Shown piece after piece: positions 13,769 through 28,924 of a DNA stretch of 64,000 bases. The notes below the pieces were generated by a model. It was given only the letters and a program-made list of their open reading frames with translations, had not been told where the DNA came from and made no database searches. The position numbers and the translations under genes were made by a program. The first letter of the stretch is position 1. Each line of letters starts with the position of its first letter. Origin of the DNA: Lophius americanus (Eukaryota; Chordata; Actinopteri; Lophiiformes; Lophiidae); NCBI GenBank assembly GCA_037951165.1, contig JBBDHG010000006.1, positions 992,001-1,056,000 of the forward strand, given 5' to 3'.

Positions 13769-15117
13769 ACGTCATTTTCCTAACATTAACATGCCTAATG
13801 TTTATGACACGTATACAACATGTTTTTTAACATCAACACGCCTAATGTTTTGACAGGTATACGACATGTAAAGTGCATTATAAATTAAATGTATTATTAT
13901 TATTATTATGTCTTTAACATTAACACGCCTAATGTTTGACACGTATACGACATGTTTATAACATTAACAAGCCTAATGTTTGACACGTATACAACATGTT
14001 TATAACATTAACATGCCTAAAGTTTATGACACGTATACGACACGTTTATAACCTTAACATGCCTAATGTTTATGAGACGTATACAATACGTTTAGAACAT
14101 TAACACGCCTAAGGTTTATGACGCGTATACGATATTTTTATAACCTTAACACGCCTAATGTTTATGAGACGTATACGACACGTTTCTAACATTAACATGC
14201 CTAAGGCTTATAACATTAACACGCCTAATGTATATGACACGTATACGACACGTTTATAACATTAACACGCCTAATGTTTATGACACGTATATGACATGTT
14301 TATAACATCAACACGCCTAATGTTTGATACGTATATGACATGTCTATACCATTAACACGCCTAATGTTTGAAACATATACCACATGTTTATAACATTAAC
14401 ACGCCTAATGTTTATGACACGTATATGACATGTTTATAACAGTAACAGGCCTAAGGTTTATAACATTAACACGCCTAATGTTTGACACGTATACGACATG
14501 TTTATAACATTACCAAGCCTAATGTTTGACACGTATACAACATGTTTATAACATTAACATGCCTAAAGTTTATGACACGTATACGACACGTTTATAACCT
14601 TAACACGCCTAATGTTTATGAGACGTATACAATACGTTTCTAACATTAACACGCCTAAGGCTTATAACATTAACACGCCTAATGTTTGACAAGTATACGA
14701 CATTTTCCTAACATTAACACGCCTAATGTTTATGACACGTATACGAGACGTTTATAACATTAACACGCCTAACGGTTATGACACGTATACGAAATGTTTA
14801 TAACATTAACACGCCTAAGGCTTATAACATTAACACGCCTAAGGCTTATAACATTAACACGCCTAATGTTTGACATGTATACGAAATTTTCCTAACATTA
14901 ACACGCCTAATGTTTATGACACGTATACGACCTGTTTATAACATTAAAACGCCTAACGTTTATGACACGTATACGACATGTTTGTAACACTAACACGCCT
15001 AATGTTTCACACGTATACGACATGTTTATAGCATTAACACGCCTAAAGTTATGACACGTATACCACACGTTAATAACAATAACACGCCTAAGGCTTATAA
15101 CATTAACACGCCTAATG
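13769..15117 (+). repeat. Left-type satellite block embedded between ~2-kb type blocks
   Basis: At about 13768 the monomer order switches within one unit (GTACACGTCATTTTCC) to that of the 1521/1655-bp family: AACATGCC, GTTTTTTAACATC, GACAGGTATAC, TTTAGAAC, GAAACATATACC. About 13962-15020 matches 9241-10300 at a 4721-bp offset, with one extra 46-bp monomer near 14565. The small retroposon-like insertion at 13870 lies inside. At about 15118 the order returns to the ~2-kb type. Confidence 0.78.
13870..13911 (+). mobile_element. Truncated retroposon-like 3' end with (TAT)n tail
   Basis: A non-satellite stretch interrupts a monomer otherwise known intact (GACAGGTATACGACATG then TCTTTAAC, as at 1200). 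It starts AAAGTGCATTATAAATTAAA, continues TG, and ends in a run of TAT/TTA triplets. ATGT at 13866-13869 is repeated at 13908-13911, a plausible 4-bp target-site duplication. The shape (abrupt 5' start, simple-repeat tail, duplication) fits a severely 5'-truncated LINE or SINE. From memory it resembles the AAAGCGCTATATAAATAAA-type 3' ends of fish L2/CR1-related elements; the family is not established. Confidence 0.72.
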
Positions 15118-18100
15118 TTTGACACATATACCACATGTTTATAAAATTAACACGCCTAATGTTTATGACACGTATACGACATGTTTATAACAGTAACAGG
15201 CCTAAGGCTTATAACATTAACACGCCTAATGTTTGACATGTATACGACATGTTTATAACTTTAACACGCCTAATGTTTGACACGTATACAACATGTTTTT
15301 AACATTATAACGCCTAAAGTTTATGACATGTATACGACACGTTTGTAACATTAACACGTTAATGTTTATGACACGTATACGAGACGTTTAAAACATTAAC
15401 ACGCCTAACGGTTATGACACATATACGAAATGTTTATAACATTAACACGCCTAAGGCTTATAACATTAACACGCCTAATGTTTGACATGTATACGACATT
15501 TTACTAACATTAACACGCCTAATGTTTATGACACGTATACAACATGTTTATTACATTAACACGCCTAATGTTTGACACGTATACGACATGTCTATAACAT
15601 TAACACGCCTAATGTTTATGACACGTATACGACCTGTTTATAACATTAAAACGCCTAAGGCTTATAACATTAAGACGCCTAATTTTTCACACATATACGA
15701 CATTTTTATAACTTTAGCACGCCTAATGTTTATGACACGTATACGACATGTTTATAACATTAACATGCCTAATGTTTGACACATATACCACATGTTTATA
15801 ACATTAACACGCCTAATGTTTATGACACGTATTTGACATGTTTATAACAGTAACAGGCCTATGGCTTATAACATTAACACGCATAATGTTTGACACGTAT
15901 ACGACATGTTTATAACATTAACACGCCTAATGTTTGACACGTATATAACATATTTGTAACATTAACACGCCTAAAGTTTATGACACGTATACGACACGTT
16001 TATAACCTTAACACGCCTAATGTTTATGAGACGTATACAATACGTTTATAACATTAACACGCCTAAGGTTTATGACGCGTATACGATATGTTTATAACCT
16101 TAACACGCCTAATGTTTATAACATTAACACGCCTAATGTTTATGACACGTATGTGACACGTTTATAACATTAACACGCCTCACGGTTATGAGACGTATAC
16201 GACACGTTTATAACATTAAAACGCCTAAGGCTTATAACATTAACACGCCTAATGTTTAACACGTATACAACATGTTTATAACATTAACACGACACGTTTA
16301 TAACATTAACACGCCTAAGGCTTATAACATTAACACGCCTAATGTTTGACACGTATACGACATTTTCCTAACATTAACACGCCTAATGTTTATGACACGT
16401 ATATGACATGTTTATAACATCAACACGCCTAATGTTTGACTCGTATATGACATGTCTATACCATTAACACGCCTAATGTTTGACACATATACCACATGTT
16501 TATAACATTAACACGCCTAATGTTTATGACACGTATATGACATGTTTATAACAGTAACAGGCCTAAGGCTTATAACATTAACACGCCTAATGTTTGACAC
16601 GTATACAACATGTTTATAACATTAACACGCCTAATGTTTGACACGTATACAACATGTTTCTAACATTATAACGCCTAAAGTTTATGACACGTATACGACA
16701 CGTTTGTAACATTAACACGCCTAATGTTTATGACACGTATACGAGACGTTTATAACATTAACACGCCTAACGGTTATGACACGTATACGAAATGTTTATA
16801 ACATTAACACGCCTAAGGCTTATAACATTAACACGCCTAAGGCTTATAACATTAACACGCCTAATGTTTGACATGTATACGACATTTTCCTAACATTAAC
16901 ACGCCTAATGTTTATGACACGTATACGACATGTTTATTACATTAACACGCCTAATGTTTGACACGTATACGACATGTCTATAACATTAACACGCCTAATG
17001 TTTATGACACGTATACGACCTGTTTATAACATTAAAACGCCTAAGGCTTATAACATTAAGACGCCTAATTTTTCACACGTATACGACATTTTCCTAACAT
17101 CAACACGCCTAATGTTTGACACGTATATGACATGTCTATACCATTAACACGCCTAATGTTTGACACATATACCACATGTTTATAAAATTAACACGCCTAA
17201 TGTTTATGACACGTATACGACATGTTTATAACAGTAACAGGCCTAAGGCTTATAACATTAACACGCCTAATGTTTGACACGTATACGACATGTTTATAAC
17301 ATTAACACGCCTAATGTTTGACACGTATACAACATGTTTTTAACATTATAACGCCTAAAGTTTATGACACGTATACGACACGTTTGTAACATTAACACGT
17401 TAATGTTTATGACACGTATACGAGACGTTTAAAACATTAACACGCCTAACGGTTATGACACATATACGAAATGTTTATAACATTAACACGCCTAAGGCTT
17501 ATAACATTAACACGCCTAATGTTTGACATGTATACGACATTTTACTAACATTAACACGCCTAATGTTTATGACACGTATACAACATGTTTATTACATTAA
17601 CACGCCTAATGTTTGACACGTATACGACATGTCTATAACATTAACACGCCTAATGTTTATGACACGTATACGACCTGTTTATAACATTAAAACGCCTAAC
17701 GTTTATGACACGTATACGACAAGTTTGTAACATTAACACGCCTAATGTTTCACACGTATACGACATGTTTATAGCATTAACACGCCTAACTGTTATGACA
17801 CGTATACCACACGTTAATAACATTAACACGCCTAAGGCTTATAACATTAAGACGCCTAATTTTTCACACATATACAACATTTTTATAACATTAGCACGCC
17901 TAATGTTTATGACACGTATACGACATGTTTATAACATTAACATGCCTAATGTTTGACACATATACCACATGTTTATAACATTAACACGCCTAATGTTTAT
18001 GACACGTATTTGACATGTTTATAACAGTAACAGGCCTATGGCTTATAACATTAACACGCATAATGTTTGACACGTATACGACATGTTTATAACATTAACA

Positions 18101-18334
18101 CGCCTAATGTTTGACACGTATATAACATATTTGTAACATTAACACGCCTAAAGTTTATGACACGTATACGACACGTTTATAACCTTAACACGCCTAATGT
18201 TTATGAGACGTATACAATACGTTTATAACATTAACACGCCTAAGGTTTATGACGCGTATACGATATGTTTATAACCTTAACACGCCTAATGTTTATAACA
18301 TTAACACGCCTAATGTTTATGACACGTATGTGAC
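15118..18334 (+). repeat. Satellite blocks G and H, ~2.0-2.2 kb period
   Basis: The marker AACACGTTAATG at 15353 recurs at 17394 (2041 bp). After a 136-bp three-monomer difference near 15650/17690 the offset becomes 2177 bp. Block G matches block F at an offset of 4632 bp, then 4496 bp, for the same reason. Thus F, G and H are three copies of one ~2-kb HOR differing by whole-monomer gains or losses. The G to H switch is near 17095, where CCTAACATCAAC follows an AATTTTTCACAC unit. Confidence 0.8.
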
Positions 18335-21300
18335 ACGTTTATAACATTAACACGCCTCACGGTTATGAGAAGTATACGACACGTTTATAACATTAAAACG
18401 CCTAAGGCTTATAACATTAACACGCCTAATGTTTAACACGTATACAACATGTTTATAACATTAACACGACACGTTTATAACATTAACACGCCTAAGGCTT
18501 ATAACATTAACACGCCTAATGTTTGACACGTATACGACATTTTCCTAACATTAACACGCCTAATGTTTATGACACGTATATGACATGTATATAACATCAA
18601 CACGCCTAATGTTTGACTCGTATATGACATGTCTATACCATTAACACGCCTAATGTTTGACACATATACCACATGTTTATAACATTAACACGCCTAATGT
18701 TTATGACACGTATATGACATGTTTATAACAGTAACAGGCCTAAGGCTTATAACATTAACACGCCTAATGTTTGACACGTATACAACATGTTTATAACATT
18801 AACACGCCTAATGTTTGACACGTATACAACATGTTTCTAACATTATAACGCCTAAAGTTTATGACACGTATACGACACGTTTGTAACATTAACACGCCTA
18901 ATGTTTATGACACGTATACGAGACGTTTATAACATTAACACGCCTAACGGTTATGACACGTATACGAAATGTTTATAACATTAACACGCCTAAGGCTTAT
19001 AACATTAACACGCCTAAGGCTTATAACATTAACACGCCTAATGTTTGACATGTATACGACATTTTCCTAACATTAACACGCCTAATGTTTATGACACGTA
19101 TACGACATGTTTATTTCATTAACACGCCTAATGTTTGACACGTATACGACATGTCTATAACATTAACACGCCTAATGTTTATGACACGTATACGACCTGT
19201 TTATAACATTAAAACGCCTAAGGCTTATAACATTAAGACGCCTAATTTTTCACACGTATACGACATTTTCCTAACATTAGCACGCCTAATGTTTATGACA
19301 CGTATACGACATGTTTATAACATTAACATGCCTAATGTTTGACACATATACCACATGTTTATAAGATTAAAACGGCTAATGTTTATGACACGTATATGAC
19401 ATGTTTATAACAGTAACAGGCCTATGGCTTATAACATTAACACGCCCAATGTTTGACACGTATATAACATATTTGTAACATTAACACGCCTAATGTTTAT
19501 GAGACGTATACGACCTGTATATAACATTAAAACGCCTAACGTTTATGACACGTATACGACATGTTTGTAACATTAACACGCCTAACTGTTATGACACTTA
19601 TACAACACGTTAATAACATTAACAAGTCTAAGGCTTATAACATTATAACGCCTAATTTTTCACACGTATACGACATTTTTATAACATTAACAAGTCTAAG
19701 GCTTATAACATTAAGACGCCTAATTTTTCACACGTATACGACATTTTTATAACATTAACATGCCTAATGTTTGACACATATACCACATGTTTATAACATT
19801 AACACGCCTAATGTGTATGACACGTATATGACATATTTATAACAGTAACAGGCCTATGGCTTATAACATTAACACGCCTAATGTTTGACACGTATACAAC
19901 ATGTTTATAACATTAACACGCCTAATGTTTGACACGTATATAACATATTTGTAACATTAACACGCCTAAAGTTTATGACACATATACGACACGTTTATGA
20001 CCTTAACACGCCTAATGTTTATGAGAAGTATACAATACGTTTATAACATTAACACGCCTAAGGTTTCTGACGCGTATACGATATGTTTATAACCTTAACA
20101 CGCCTAATGTTTATAACATTAACACGCCTAATGTTTATGACACGTATGTGACACGTTTATAACATTAACACGCCTCACGGTTATGAGAAGTATACGACAC
20201 GTTTATAACATTAAAACGCCTAAGGCTTATAACATTAACACGCCTAATGTTTAACACGTATACAACATGTTTATAACATTAACACGACACGTTTATAACA
20301 TTAACACGCCTAAGGCTTATAACATTAACACGCCTAATGTTTGACACGTATACGACATTTTCCTAACATTAACACGCCTAATGTTTATGACACGTATATG
20401 ACATGTATATAACATCAACACGCCTAATGTTTGACTCGTATATGACATGTCTATACCATTAACACGCCTAATGTTTGACACATATACCACAAGTTTATAA
20501 CATTAACACGCCTAATGTTTATGACACGTATATGACATGTTTATAACAGTAACAGGCCTAAGGCTTATAACATTAACACGCCTAATGTTTGACACGTATA
20601 CAACATGTTTATAACATTAACACGCCTAATGTTTGACACGTATACAACATGTTTCTAACATTATAACGCCTAAAGTTTATGACACGTATACGACACGTTT
20701 GTAACATTAACACGCCTAATGTTTATGACACGTATACGAGACGTTTATAACATTAACACGCCTAACGGTTATGACACGTATACGAAATGTTTATAACATT
20801 AACACGCCTAAGGCTTATAACATTAACACGCCTAAGGCTTATAACATTAACACGCCTAATGTTTGACATGTATACGACATTTTCCTAACATTAACACGCC
20901 TAATGTTTATGACACGTATACGACATGTTTATTACATTAACACGCCTAATGTTTGACACGTATACGACATGTCTATAACATTAACACGCCTAATGTTTAT
21001 GACACGTATACGACCTGTTTATAACATTAAAACGCCTAAGGCTTATAACATTAAGACGCCTAATTTTTCACACGTATACGACATTTTCCTAACATTAGCA
21101 CGCCTAATGTTTATGACACGTATACGACATGTTTATAACATTAACATGCCTAATGTTTGACACATATACCACATGTTTATAAGATTAAAACGGCTAATGT
21201 TTATGACACGTATATGACATGTTTATAACAGTAACAGGCCTATGGCTTATAACATTAACACGCCCAATGTTTGACACGTATATAACATATTTGTAACATT

Positions 21301-21966
21301 AACACGCCTAATGTTTATGAGACGTATACGACCTGTATATAACATTAAAACGCCTAACGTTTATGACACGTATACGACATGTTTGTAACATTAACACGCC
21401 TAACTGTTATGACACTTATACAACACGTTAATAACATTAACAAGTCTAAGGCTTATAACATTAAGACGCCTAATTTTTCACACGTATACGACATTTTTAT
21501 AACATTAACAAGTCTAAGGCTTATAACATTAAGACGCCTAATTTTTCACACGTATACGACATTTTTATAACATTAACATGCCTAATGTTTGACACATATA
21601 CCACATGTTTATAACATTAACACGCCTAATGTGTATGACACGTATATGACATATTTATAACAGTAACAGGCCTATGGCTTATAACATTAACACGCCTAAT
21701 GTTTGACACGTATACAACATGTTTATAACATTAACACGCCTAATGTTTGACACGTATATAACATATTTGTAACATTAACACGCCTAAAGTTTATGACACA
21801 TATACGACACGTTTATGACCTTAACACGCCTAATGTTTATGAGAAGTATACAATACGTTTATAACATTAACACGCCTAAGGTTTCTGACGCGTATACGAT
21901 ATGTTTATAACCTTAACACGCCTAATGTTTATAACATTAACACGCCTAATGTTTATGACACGTATG
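18335..21966 (+). repeat. HOR block, 1818-bp period, two copies
   Basis: Fixed points at 19151 and 20969, and at 19561 and 21379, are 1818 bp apart. The variants GAGAAGTATACG, AACACGACACG and AACAAGTCTAAGG repeat accordingly. Copies are about 18335-20152 and 20153-21966. A visible difference is CATTATAACGCC near 19643 versus CATTAAGACGCC near 21461. Confidence 0.88.
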
Positions 21967-24011
21967 CGACACGTTTATAACATTAACACGCCTAACGGTT
22001 ATGACACAAATATGAAACGTTTATAACATTAACACGCCTAAGGCTTATAACATTAACACGCCTAATGTTTTTCACGCATAAGACATTTTCCTAACATTAA
22101 CACGCCTAATGTTTATGACACGTATATGACTTGTTTATAACATCAACACGCCTAATGTTTGACACGTATATGACATGTCTATACCATTAACACGCCTAAT
22201 GTTTGACACATATACCACATGTTTATAAAATTAACACGCCTAATGTTTATGACACGTAAATGACATGTTTATAACAGTAACAGGCCTAAGGCTTATAACA
22301 TTAACACGCCTAATGTTTGACACGTATACGACATGTTTATAACATTAACACGCCTAATGTTTGACACGTATACAACATGTTTTTAACATTATAACGCCTA
22401 AAGTTTATGACACGTATACGACACGTTTGTAACATTAACACGTTAATGTTTATGACACGTATGCGAGACGTTTATAACATTAACAAGCCTAACGGTTATG
22501 ACACATATACGAAATGTTTATAACATTAACACGTTAATGTTTATGACACGTATACGACAAGTTTGGAACATTAACACGCCTAATGTTTTACACGTATACG
22601 ACATGTTTATAGCATTAACACGCCTAACTGTTATTACACGTATACCACATGTTAATAACATTAACACGTCTAAGGCTTATAACATTAAGACGCCTAATTT
22701 TTCACACATATACGACATTTTTATAACATTAGCACGCCTATTGTTTATGACACGTATACGACATGTTTATAACATTAACATGCCTAATGTTTGACACATA
22801 TACCACATGTTTATAACATTAACACGCCTAATGTTTATGACACGTATTTGACATGTTTATAACAGTAACAGGCCTATGGCTTATAACATTAACACGCCTA
22901 ATGTTTGACACGTATACGACATGTTTATAACATTAACACGCCTAATGTTTGACAGGTATATAATATATTTGTATAATTAACAAGCCTAAAGTTTATGACA
23001 CGTATACGACACGTTCATAACCTTAACACGCCTAATGTTTATGAGACGTATACAATACGTTTATAACATTAACACGCCTAAGGTTTATGACGCGTATACG
23101 ATATGTTTATAACCTTAACACGCCTAATGTTTATAACATTAACACGCCTAATGTTTATGACACGTGTGTGACACGTTTATAACATTAACACGCCTCACGG
23201 TTATGAGACGTATACGACACGTTTATAACATTAACACGCCTAAGGCTTATAACATTAACACGCCTAATGTTTAACACGTATACAACATGTTTATAACATT
23301 AACACGCCTAACGTTTATGACACGTATACGACACGTTTGTAACATTAACACGCCTAACAGTTATGACTCGTATACGACACGTTTATAACATAAACACGCC
23401 TAAGGCCTATAACATTAACACGCCTAATGTTTGACACGTATACGACATTTTCCTAACATTAACACGCCTAATGTTTATGACTTGTATATGACATGTTTAT
23501 AACATCAACACGCCTAATGTTTGACTCGTATATGACATGTCTATACCATTAACACGCCTAATGTTTGACACATATACCACATGTTTATAACATTAACACG
23601 CCTAATGTTTATGACACGTATATGACATGTTTATAACAGTAACAGGCCTAATTTTTGACACGTATACAACATGTTTCTAACATTAACACGCCTATTGTTT
23701 GACACGTATACAACATGTTTCTAACATTATAACGCCTAAAGTTTATGACACGTATACGACACGTTTGTAACATTAACACGCCTAATGTTTATGACACGTA
23801 TACGAGACGTTTATAACATTAACACGCCTAACGGTTATGACACGTATACGAAATGTTTATAACATTAACACGCCTAAGGCTTATAACATTAACACGCCTA
23901 AGGCTTATAACATTAACACGCCTAATGTTTATGACACATAAACGAAATGTTTATTACATTAACACGCCTAATGTTTGACACGTATACGACATGTCTATAA
24001 CATTAACACGC
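21967..24011 (+). repeat. Satellite block J, paralogous to 27199-28924
   Basis: The start continues the sequence also seen at the end of block F (TTTTTCACGCATAAG near 22070 and 13578). Near 22256 it switches to the ~2-kb type order. About 22465-24000 matches 27208-28900 at offsets of 4743 then 4948 bp. Local peculiarities include GACAGGTATATAATATATTTG near 22950 and CACGTGTGTGACACG near 23161. Confidence 0.75.
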
Positions 24012-27000
24012 CTAATGTTTATGACACGTATACGACCTGTTTATAACATTAAAACGCCTAACGTTTATGACACGTATACCACAGGTTAATAACATTAACA
24101 CGCCTAAGGCTTATAACATTAAGACGCCTAATTTTTCACACGTATACGACATTTTCCTAACATTAGCACGCCTAATGTTTATGACACGTATACGACATGT
24201 TTATAACATTAACATGCCTAATGTTTGACACATATACCACATGTTTATAAGATTAACACGCCTAATGTTTATGACACGTATATGACATGTTTATAACAGT
24301 AACAGGCCTATGGCTTATAACATTAACACGCCTATAGTTTGACACGTATACGACATGTTTATAACATTAACACGCCTAATGTTTGAGACGTATATAACAT
24401 ATTTCTAACATTAACACGCCTAAAGTTTATGACGCGTATACGACACTATTATAACCTCAACACGCCTAATGTTTATGAGACGTATACGACCTGTTTATAA
24501 CATTAAAACGCGTAACGTTTATGACACGTATATGACATGTTTGTAACATTAACACGCCTAATGTTTCACACGTATACGACATGTTTATAGCATTAACACG
24601 CCTAACTGTTATGACACGTATACAACACGTTAATAACATTAACAAGCCTAAGGCTTATAACATTAAGACGCCTAATTTTTCACACGTATACGACATTTTT
24701 ATAACATTAGCACGCCTAATGTTTATGACACGTATACGACATGTTTATAACATTAACTAGCCTAATGTTTGACACATATACCACATGTTTATAACATTAA
24801 CACGCCTAAAGTGTATGACACGTATATGACATGTTTATAACAGTAACAGGCCTATGGCTTATAACATTAACACGCCTAATGTTTGACACGTATACAACAT
24901 GTTTATAACATTAACACGCCTAATGTTTGACACGTATATAACATATTTGTAACATTAACACGCCTAAAGTTTATGACACGTATACGACACGTTTATGACC
25001 TTAACACGCCTAATGTTTATGAGAAGTATACAATACGTTTATAACATTAACACGCCTAAGGTTTCTGACGCGTATACGATATGTTTATAACCTTAACACG
25101 CCTAATGTTTATGACACGTATGCGACACGTTTATAACATTAACACGCCTAACGGTTATGACACAAATATGAAACGTTTATAACATTAACACGCCTAAGGC
25201 TTATAACATTAACACGCCTAATGTTTGACACGCATAAGACATTTTCCTAACATTAACACGCCTAATGTTTATGACACGTATATGACATGTTTATAACATC
25301 AACACGCCTAATGTTTGACACGTATATGACATGTCTATACCATTAACACGCCTAATGTTTGACACATATACCACATGTTTATAAAATTAACACGCCTAAT
25401 GTTTATGACACGTATATGACATGTTTATAACAGTAACAGGCCTAAGGCTTATAACATTGACACGCCTAATGTTTGACACGTATACGACATGTTTATAACA
25501 TTAACACGCCTAATGTTTGACACGTATACAACATGTTTCTAACATTATGACGCCTAAAGTTTATGACACGTATACGACACGTTTGTAACATTAACACGTT
25601 AATGTTTATGACACGTATACGACCTGTTTATAACATTAAAACGCCTAACGTTTATGACACGTATACCACAGGTTAATAACATTAACACGCCTAAGGCTTA
25701 TAACATTAAGACGCCTAATTTTTCACACGTATACGACATTTTCCTAACATTAGCACGCCTAATGTTTATGACACGTATACGACATGTTTATAACATTAAC
25801 ATGCCTAATGTTTGACACATATACCACATGTTTATAAGATTAACACGCCTAATGTTTATGACACGTATATGACATGTTTATAACAGTAACAGGCCTATGG
25901 CTTATAACATTAACACGCCTATAGTTTGACACGTATACGACATGTTTATAACATTAACACGCCTAATGTTTGAGACGTATATAACATATTTCTAACATTA
26001 ACACGCCTAAAGTTTATGACGCGTATACGACACGTTTATAACCTTAACACGCCTAATGTTTATGAGACGTATACGACCTGTTTATAACATTAAAACGCGT
26101 AACGTTTATGACACGTATATGACATGTTTGTAACATTAACACGCCTAATGTTTCACACGTATACGACATGTTTATAGCATTAACACGCCTAACTGTTATG
26201 ACACGTATACAACACGTTAATAACATTAACAAGCCTAAGGCTTATAACATTAAGACGCCTAATTTTTCACACGTATACGACATTTTTATAACATTAGCAC
26301 GCCTAATGTTTATGACACGTATACGACATGTTTATAACATTAACTAGCCTAATGTTTGACACATATACCACATGTTTATAACATTAACACGCCTAAAGTG
26401 TATGACACGTATATGACATGTTTATAACAGTAACAGGCCTATGGCTTATAACATTAACACGCCTAATGTTTGACACGTATACAACATGTTTATAACATTA
26501 ACACGCCTAATGTTTGACACGTATATAACATATTTGTAACATTAACACGCCTAAAGTTTATGACACGTATACGACACGTTTATGACCTTAACACGCCTAA
26601 TGTTTATGAGAAGTATACAATACGTTTATAACATTAACACGCCTAAGGTTTCTGACGCGTATACGATATGTTTATAACCTTAACACGCCTAATGTTTATA
26701 ACATTAACACGCCTAATGTTTATGACACGTATGCGACACGTTCATAACATTAACACGCCTAACGGTTATGACACAAATATGAAACGTTTATAACATTAAC
26801 ACGCCTAAGGCTTATAACATTAACACGCCTAATGTTTGACACGCATAAGACATTTTCCTAACATTAACACGCCTAATGTTTATGACACGTATATGACATG
26901 TTTATAACATCAACACGCCTAATGTTTGACACGTATATGACATGTCTATACCATTAACACGCCTAATGTTTGACACATATACCACATGTTTATAAAATGA

Positions 27001-27198
27001 ACACGCCTAATGTTTATGACACGTATATGACATGTTTATAACAGTAACAGGCCTAATGTTTGACACGTATACGACATGTTTATAACATTAACACGCCTAA
27101 TGTTTGACACGTATACAACATGTTTCTAACATTGTAACGCCTAAAGTTTATGACACGTATACGACACGTTTGTAACATTAACACGTTAATGTTTTTGA
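24012..27198 (+). repeat. HOR block, 1587-bp period (locally 1611), two copies
   Basis: Markers ACAGGTTAAT (24081, 25668), AACTAGCC (about 24755, 26342) and AACGCGTAACG (about 24507, 26094) are 1587 bp apart. A 24-bp half-unit present only in copy 2 (near 26695) shifts the offset to 1611, as for CACGCATAAG at 25229 and 26840. A 24-bp half-unit present only in copy 1 (near 25445) restores 1587. Copies are about 24012-25598 and 25599-27198. Confidence 0.87.
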
Positions 27199-28924
27199 CA
27201 CGTATACGAGACGTTTATAACATTAACACGCCTAACGGTTATGACACATATACGAAATGTTTATAACATTAACACGCCTAAGGCTTATAACATTAACACG
27301 CCTAATGTTTGACATGTATATGACATTTTCCTAACATTAACACGCCTAATGTTTATGACACGTATACAACATGTTTATTACATTAACACGCCTAATGTTT
27401 GACACGTATACGACATGTCTATAACATTAACACGCCTAATGTTTATGACACGTATACGACCTGTTTATAACATTAAAACGCCTAACGTTTATGACACGTA
27501 TACGACATGTTTGTAACATTAACACGCCTAATGTTTCACACGTATACGACATGTTTATAGCATTAACACGCCTAACTGTTATTACACGTATACCACACGT
27601 TAATAACATTAACACGCCTAAGGCTTATAACATTAAGACGCCTAATTTTTCACACATATACGACATTTTTATAACATTAGCACGCCTAATGTTTATGACA
27701 CGTATACGACATGTTTATAACATTAACATGCCTAATGTTTGACACATATACCACATGTTTATAACATTAACACGCCTAATGTTTATGACACGTATTTGAC
27801 ATGTTTATAACAGTAACAGGCCTATGGCTTATAACATTAACACGCCTAATGTTTGACACGTATACGACATGTTTATAACATTAACACGCCTAATGTTTGA
27901 CACGTATATAACATATTTGTAACATTAACAAGCCTAAAGTTTATGACACGTATACGACACGTTTATAACCTTAACACGCCTAATGTTTATGAGACGTATA
28001 CAATACGTTTATAACATTAACACGCCTAAGGTTTATGACGCGTATACGATATGTTTATAACCTTAACACGCCTAATGTTTATAACATTAATACGCATAAT
28101 GTTTATGACACGTATGTGACACGTTTATAACATTAACACGCCTCACGGTTATGAGACGTATACGACACGTTTATGACATTAACACGCCTAAGGCTTATAA
28201 CATTAACACCCCTAATGTTTAACACGTATACAACATGTTTATAACATTAACACGCCTAACGTTTATGACACGTTTGTAACATTAACACGCCTAACAGTTA
28301 TGACTCGTATACGACACGTTTATAACATTAACACGCCTAAGGCTTATAACATTAACACGCCTAATGTTTGACACGTATACGACATTTTCCTAACATTAAC
28401 ACGCCTAATGTTTATGACACGTATATGACATGTTTATAAAATCAACACGCCTAATGTTTGACTCGTATATGACATGTCTATACCATTAACACGCCTAATG
28501 TTTGACACATATACCACATGTTTATAACATTAACACGCCTAATGTTTATGACACGTATATGACATGTTTATAACAGTAACAGGCCTAAGGCTTATAACAT
28601 TAACACGCCTAATGTTTGACACGTATACAACATGTTTATAACATTAACACGCCTAATGTTTGACACGTATACAACATGTTTCTAACATTATAACTTCTAA
28701 AGTTTATGACACGTATACGACACGTTTGTAACATTAACACGCCTAATGTTTATGACACGTATACGAGACGTTTATAACATTAACACGCCTAACGGTTATG
28801 ACACGTATACGAAATGTTTATAACATTAACACGCCTAAGGCTTATAACATTAACACGCCTAAGGCTTATAACATTAACACGCCTAATGTTTGACATGTAT
28901 ACGACATGTTTATTACATTAACAC
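27199..28924 (+). repeat. Satellite block K, paralogous to 21967-24011
   Basis: Monomer order follows block J, including GCCTCACGG, CTAACAGTTATGACTCG and ACATTTTCC units. A unit near 28265 is shortened (TATGACACGTTTGTAAC) relative to about 23308, where TATACGACACG intervenes. No non-satellite sequence. Confidence 0.75.

Noticed and set aside
14907..15134. Minus-strand open frames (also 41383-41577)
   Set aside because: Reverse translation of the same monomers; same repeating peptide pattern and no sign of a gene.
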